64,000 nt of DNA. It comes from Talinum fruticosum. Taxonomy: Eukaryota; Streptophyta; Magnoliopsida; Caryophyllales; Talinaceae. Of this stretch, positions 60,916 to 64,000 are shown piece by piece. The DNA is taken from the NCBI GenBank assembly GCA_021018815.1, contig JAITYX010000016.1, forward strand, positions 7,641,001 to 7,705,000, given 5' to 3'. The translations under genes and the position numbers were made by a program. The number at the start of each line of letters is the position of its first letter. Position 1 is the first letter of the stretch. Under the pieces are notes generated by a model, which did no database searches, was not told the origin of the DNA, and saw nothing but the letters and a program-made list of their open reading frames with translations.

Positions 60916-63900
60916 TTAGCCACTCAGGGTAGAAGCTTTCACCTCTTGAGCCTTGCCCAGTTCTGTGGCACTCTCAATTTCAGTCATCTTCTTGAGCTCC
61001 TTTGAAGTGTCATATGATGCATGGAGACCTAAGAACAGATAGTAAATCAGGAGGAGGCCAGTCCAAATGCCGAACCTTATGAAGGAGTCCTTGTCGATTG
61101 ATCCGAGGAGGAAAATGTTGATTAAGATTGATGCGGATGGCAGCCATGGCACGAGTGGCACCCCCATACCTTTGGATCCCTCGCTTGTGGGACAAATAGT
61201 CTTAGCCCTAATGTTGCCAGGAACCAAATTGGTCCGGTGATGGCGTAAGCTATCCATCCGGTCTGGCTAACTCCCCAGTAAGCAGCAGTAGCAATTGATG
61301 AGCCGAGTATGAGAACAAGGCAAACAATGAACTTATTCCGGTCTGTGGATGTGGTCACTCCGGAGGCATAGTACCTACGCACCAAAAGGGCCAATGCCAC
61401 CAACATGAAGATAAATAACGTGGAGATAGAGAGGAGGTTAGATAGGATATTGAGGTTGGTAAACAAAGCTATTATGGCAGTTGCGACCATCATAACAATT
61501 GTAGCATTAACAGGGGTCCCGGTCCTCTCATTCACCTGAGCCAGCCACGGGGGCATCATATGGGTACGGGCAATGTGGGTCAGGTAACGAGCCTGACCCA
61601 CAGCATTGACGAGTAAAACAGTTGTCATACCCTTGAGTGCCCCGGCAGCCACAATGTACTTGGCCCAAGTCATTCCCACCTTCTCAAAAGCCACTGAAAA
61701 GGGCGCATCCTTGTCTATTTCAGCGTAAGGCTGCATAAGACAGAGTGTCACAGCCATCAAGCAGTAAGCTACGGTGGCAATGACCATGGACCCGACCAAC
61801 CCGATTGGAATATCCCTGGCCGGGTTCTTGGTCTCCTCTGCCATTGTTGAGACTGCATCAAACCCAACATAGGCAAAGAACAACACTGCAGATGCCTGGA
61901 AAACCCCTCGAGGGCCAAAGGGGACGAAGGAGGCATAGTTCTTGGTGTCCGCATGGGTAAGACCCGCTATGATGATGAAAATAATGACAATGACATGGAT
62001 GATGGAGGCAAAGTAGTTGAAACGAGAGGATCCCTTGGTGCTCTTCACCGCGAGGATGCAGATTATGGTACTCACAGCCACAGCTATCGGGTCCAGGTGG
62101 CTGTAGTCAGGGCTCAAATGATGGGCTGTGATACGGAAATCATCAGGTTGGCGGTTGCACAGGGTGGCAAAGTATGAGGTCCATGCACGAGCCACAGCCG
62201 CTCCACCAATGATGTACTCCAGAAGTATGTTTCCAGCCGCGATGAAAGCCATGAAGTCACCCAACTCCACTCTTAGGTATGCAAATGATCCACCTGTATA
62301 TTGTATATATACATATGAATTTGTGTCAACCAGAAAAATCAGTGATGATATGTAACATCTGTATGAAAAGGTAAATCAAAATTTTCAATTTTATGTACAC
62401 TGTGACTTTCTAATTGATATCTAATGAACAGGTCAGAGCAGGTTTGGCATTTACAGAGTTCAGTTATATAGAGCCAACCTCTAGGTTAGACATGTTTTGA
62501 GCTTTGATACATAAAACTCTTGTGTAAAAGGCAGCTTAGCCTCTGTATACAATCATTTTTACAATCAATATGAAAATTATTCCTAGAGTGAGAGACCTAT
62601 CTCTCCTCTAGGCTTACTCCACTTTGCTTTGTTCTTCATGTTGGAGATCTTCAATATCAACATAGGGTCCTAGATACAAACACCAACCATTGAGATGCTT
62701 TCTGGTCTTCAATCTTTCGTCAGGTAGAATTAAGCTAACCGTCAACCTATAAAAGGTAGAGTTACTCCAACACAGGTTTCCTCCATTCACAAGACTCGAA
62801 CTAAAGATTTTATTTATGTAAGGGGTTTAAGTGTCTAAACACTTGAAATAACCTATACTGCTACCATCGAAATGAATTAATTACCTTGAATTGATCACGG
62901 CAAATACATTTGTTCTTAAGTTATTAATACAAGATAAGTTATTTCATCGGGTTATTTTTTTAATCAAGAAATAATTAAATCTTGTTAAGATTACTATTAA
63001 ACATGCATATACCCTAATTTTTTATTATTTCGAATTCTATTTCTCACATGTACAATTACAACACCCCCCAAAAAAAAAACAAAAAAGTTTTACACAGAAA
63101 CTTTGATATCTCCACGGTCAACGGAAAGACCAAGTCAGCGCTATTTTCCCAATTTCGGCTATAAAAAATTGCAACGTGATTGGATGCCAGCTGATGTTTG
63201 ACTTCTTAGTACACATGGTAGCACATGGATTCAACGTTTTCTCCTTATTGCTTTTTTATTTATATAGAAAACTGTTTCTCCATTTTGATTTTTACTAGTA
63301 GGTGTTCAAATGCTTATGTAATGTGCATACACAAAAAAATTTAAAAATTAAATCCATTTCTTCTTGATGGGTGGCGGTAGGTGATGTTAATTTTACTAGA
63401 TAATCGCTGAAAAAATTATTAATACAAATATATATTCCTAAAAATATGTAAAGGCAAATATAATCGATAAAAAATAACTTAAAAAATTTAAACAGGACAT
63501 GTTACATAGTAATATATATTGGAGATTAATCTCAAAAAATTGAGATATTATTTCTTTGTCAAGTTGTAATACATAATTACATTTACAAACTTATCGTGAA
63601 AAATTATAGTCAAAGTCAAAATTATAGCGAGCATATTATCTTTAGAGAAGCATAAGTGAACATTGGTTTAGTCTTTTGGGGTGTTTAACAATGAGCTTTT
63701 ATAAGAAAAACTTATCCATTTATAAATTAAATTTAATTCTTCGAGAATTTCAACGAGTACATTTGATACATTTTAAGTAATTCATGTCGTTAATAATATC
63801 ATAGTACTTATCTACTAGCTATAACTTATAAGCAAATTAATTAACATAACCCTAAGTAATTTAGACGTAAAGAATTATTCCTTTTATCCTATGTTACGTT

Positions 63901-64000
63901 TCTATTTAAAAATTAAAATTTTACTTATGTCTTATAAAAACGAGAAAAAGACAAGTAATATGAGAGCGTGGAGGGAGTAAGTAATTAATTACCTGCAACG
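60916..64000 (-). CDS. Cationic amino acid transporter (CAT family, APC superfamily), 5' end beyond window
   Basis: Plant CATs are proton-coupled importers of Lys, Arg and related amino acids. The last exon is 60916-62293. The preceding exon ends at 63993 (CGTTGCAG|GTAATT), leaving only 8 of its bases in the window; the 1,699-base intron between them ends in TACAG. The join gives VAG-GSFAYLRVELGDFMAF, exactly the CAT sequence. Further matches: NILLEYIIGGAAVARAWTSY, FFAYVGFDAVSTMAEETKNP, ARDIPIGLVGS, LVNAVGQARYLTHIARTHMM and RTGTPVNA. About ten membrane helices can be placed. One G is missing from the run at 61161-61165: ARDPKVWG must continue VPLVPWLPSASILINIFLLG. Repaired C-terminus is SYDTSKELKKM then KASTLSG. 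The tail and GLHASYDT resemble the CAT1/5/8 clade. Confidence 0.93.
62294..63992 (-). other. Intron of the cationic amino acid transporter
   Basis: Donor at 63991-63992, acceptor at 62294-62295. No coding signal inside. AT-rich, with a short C8A-type run near 63063-63080. Confidence 0.85.

Noticed and set aside
47353..61257. Reading GH81, PADRE 1 and the transporter as pseudogenes
   Set aside because: Single-base breaks at homopolymers with perfect conservation on both sides, shared by unrelated genes, fit sequence error better than decay.
1..64000. CRISPR array, bacterial operon, organelle insertion or viral element
   Set aside because: No regularly spaced repeats, no ribosome-binding-site-led gene strings, no rRNA or recognisable plastid or mitochondrial genes, and no viral protein motifs were seen.

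Overview
This is nuclear DNA from a flowering plant, most likely a eudicot. It is AT-rich, with split genes, GT-AG introns, one U12-type AT-AC intron, MITEs, LINE relics, long microsatellites and plant-specific families (PADRE/DUF4228, F-box with FBA domain, plant CCCH zinc finger, GH81, MIR157). I cannot name the species.

Layout. 1.35-11.47 kb (-): a 20-exon homologue of RELCH (LisH, coiled coil, HEAT repeats). 13.8-17.0 kb (-): a PB1-domain protein. 21.9-22.9 kb (+): a tandem CCCH zinc-finger protein. 27.43-27.77 kb (+): a clear MIR157 hairpin with its own TATA box. 31.2-34.1 kb (+): three small proline/glycine-rich genes in tandem. 37.5-38.4 kb (+): an unrecognised coiled-coil gene. 40.2-42.1 kb (-): a beta-CASP metallo-beta-lactamase like the N-terminal half of plant DNA ligase 6, with a decayed copy of its 3' end at 38.9-39.4 kb. 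42.7-43.9 kb (-): an F-box/FBA protein. 47.4 and 54.2 kb (+): two PADRE paralogues flanking a GH81 glucanase at 48.3-50.5 kb (-). 57.6-59.4 kb (-): an endosulfine/ARPP19 protein. 60.9 kb to the window edge (-): a cationic amino acid transporter, 5' end missing. The rest is intergenic DNA with MITEs, tRNA-like SINE candidates, two LINE RNase H relics and microsatellites.

The genes do not form one pathway. The order PB1 - CCCH - MIR157 - LIG6-like resembles Arabidopsis regions as I recall them (MIR157A/B near C3H14 and LIG6; MIR157C near a PB1 gene), so this looks like an old syntenic block.

The strongest unexpected signal is technical or mutational. Ten of the thirteen protein-coding genes carry apparent one-base losses, mostly inside short homopolymers, 15 in all, and two sites need a one-base removal. 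Undoing them restores conserved protein sequence each time. This points to systematic homopolymer errors in a long-read assembly rather than mass pseudogenisation, so coordinates below are for the repaired genes. Biologically, the most notable items are the U12 AT-AC intron, the solo LIG6-type nuclease half with Asn in the HxHxDH motif, MIR157 with a possible decayed second hairpin, and the proline-rich mini-array.
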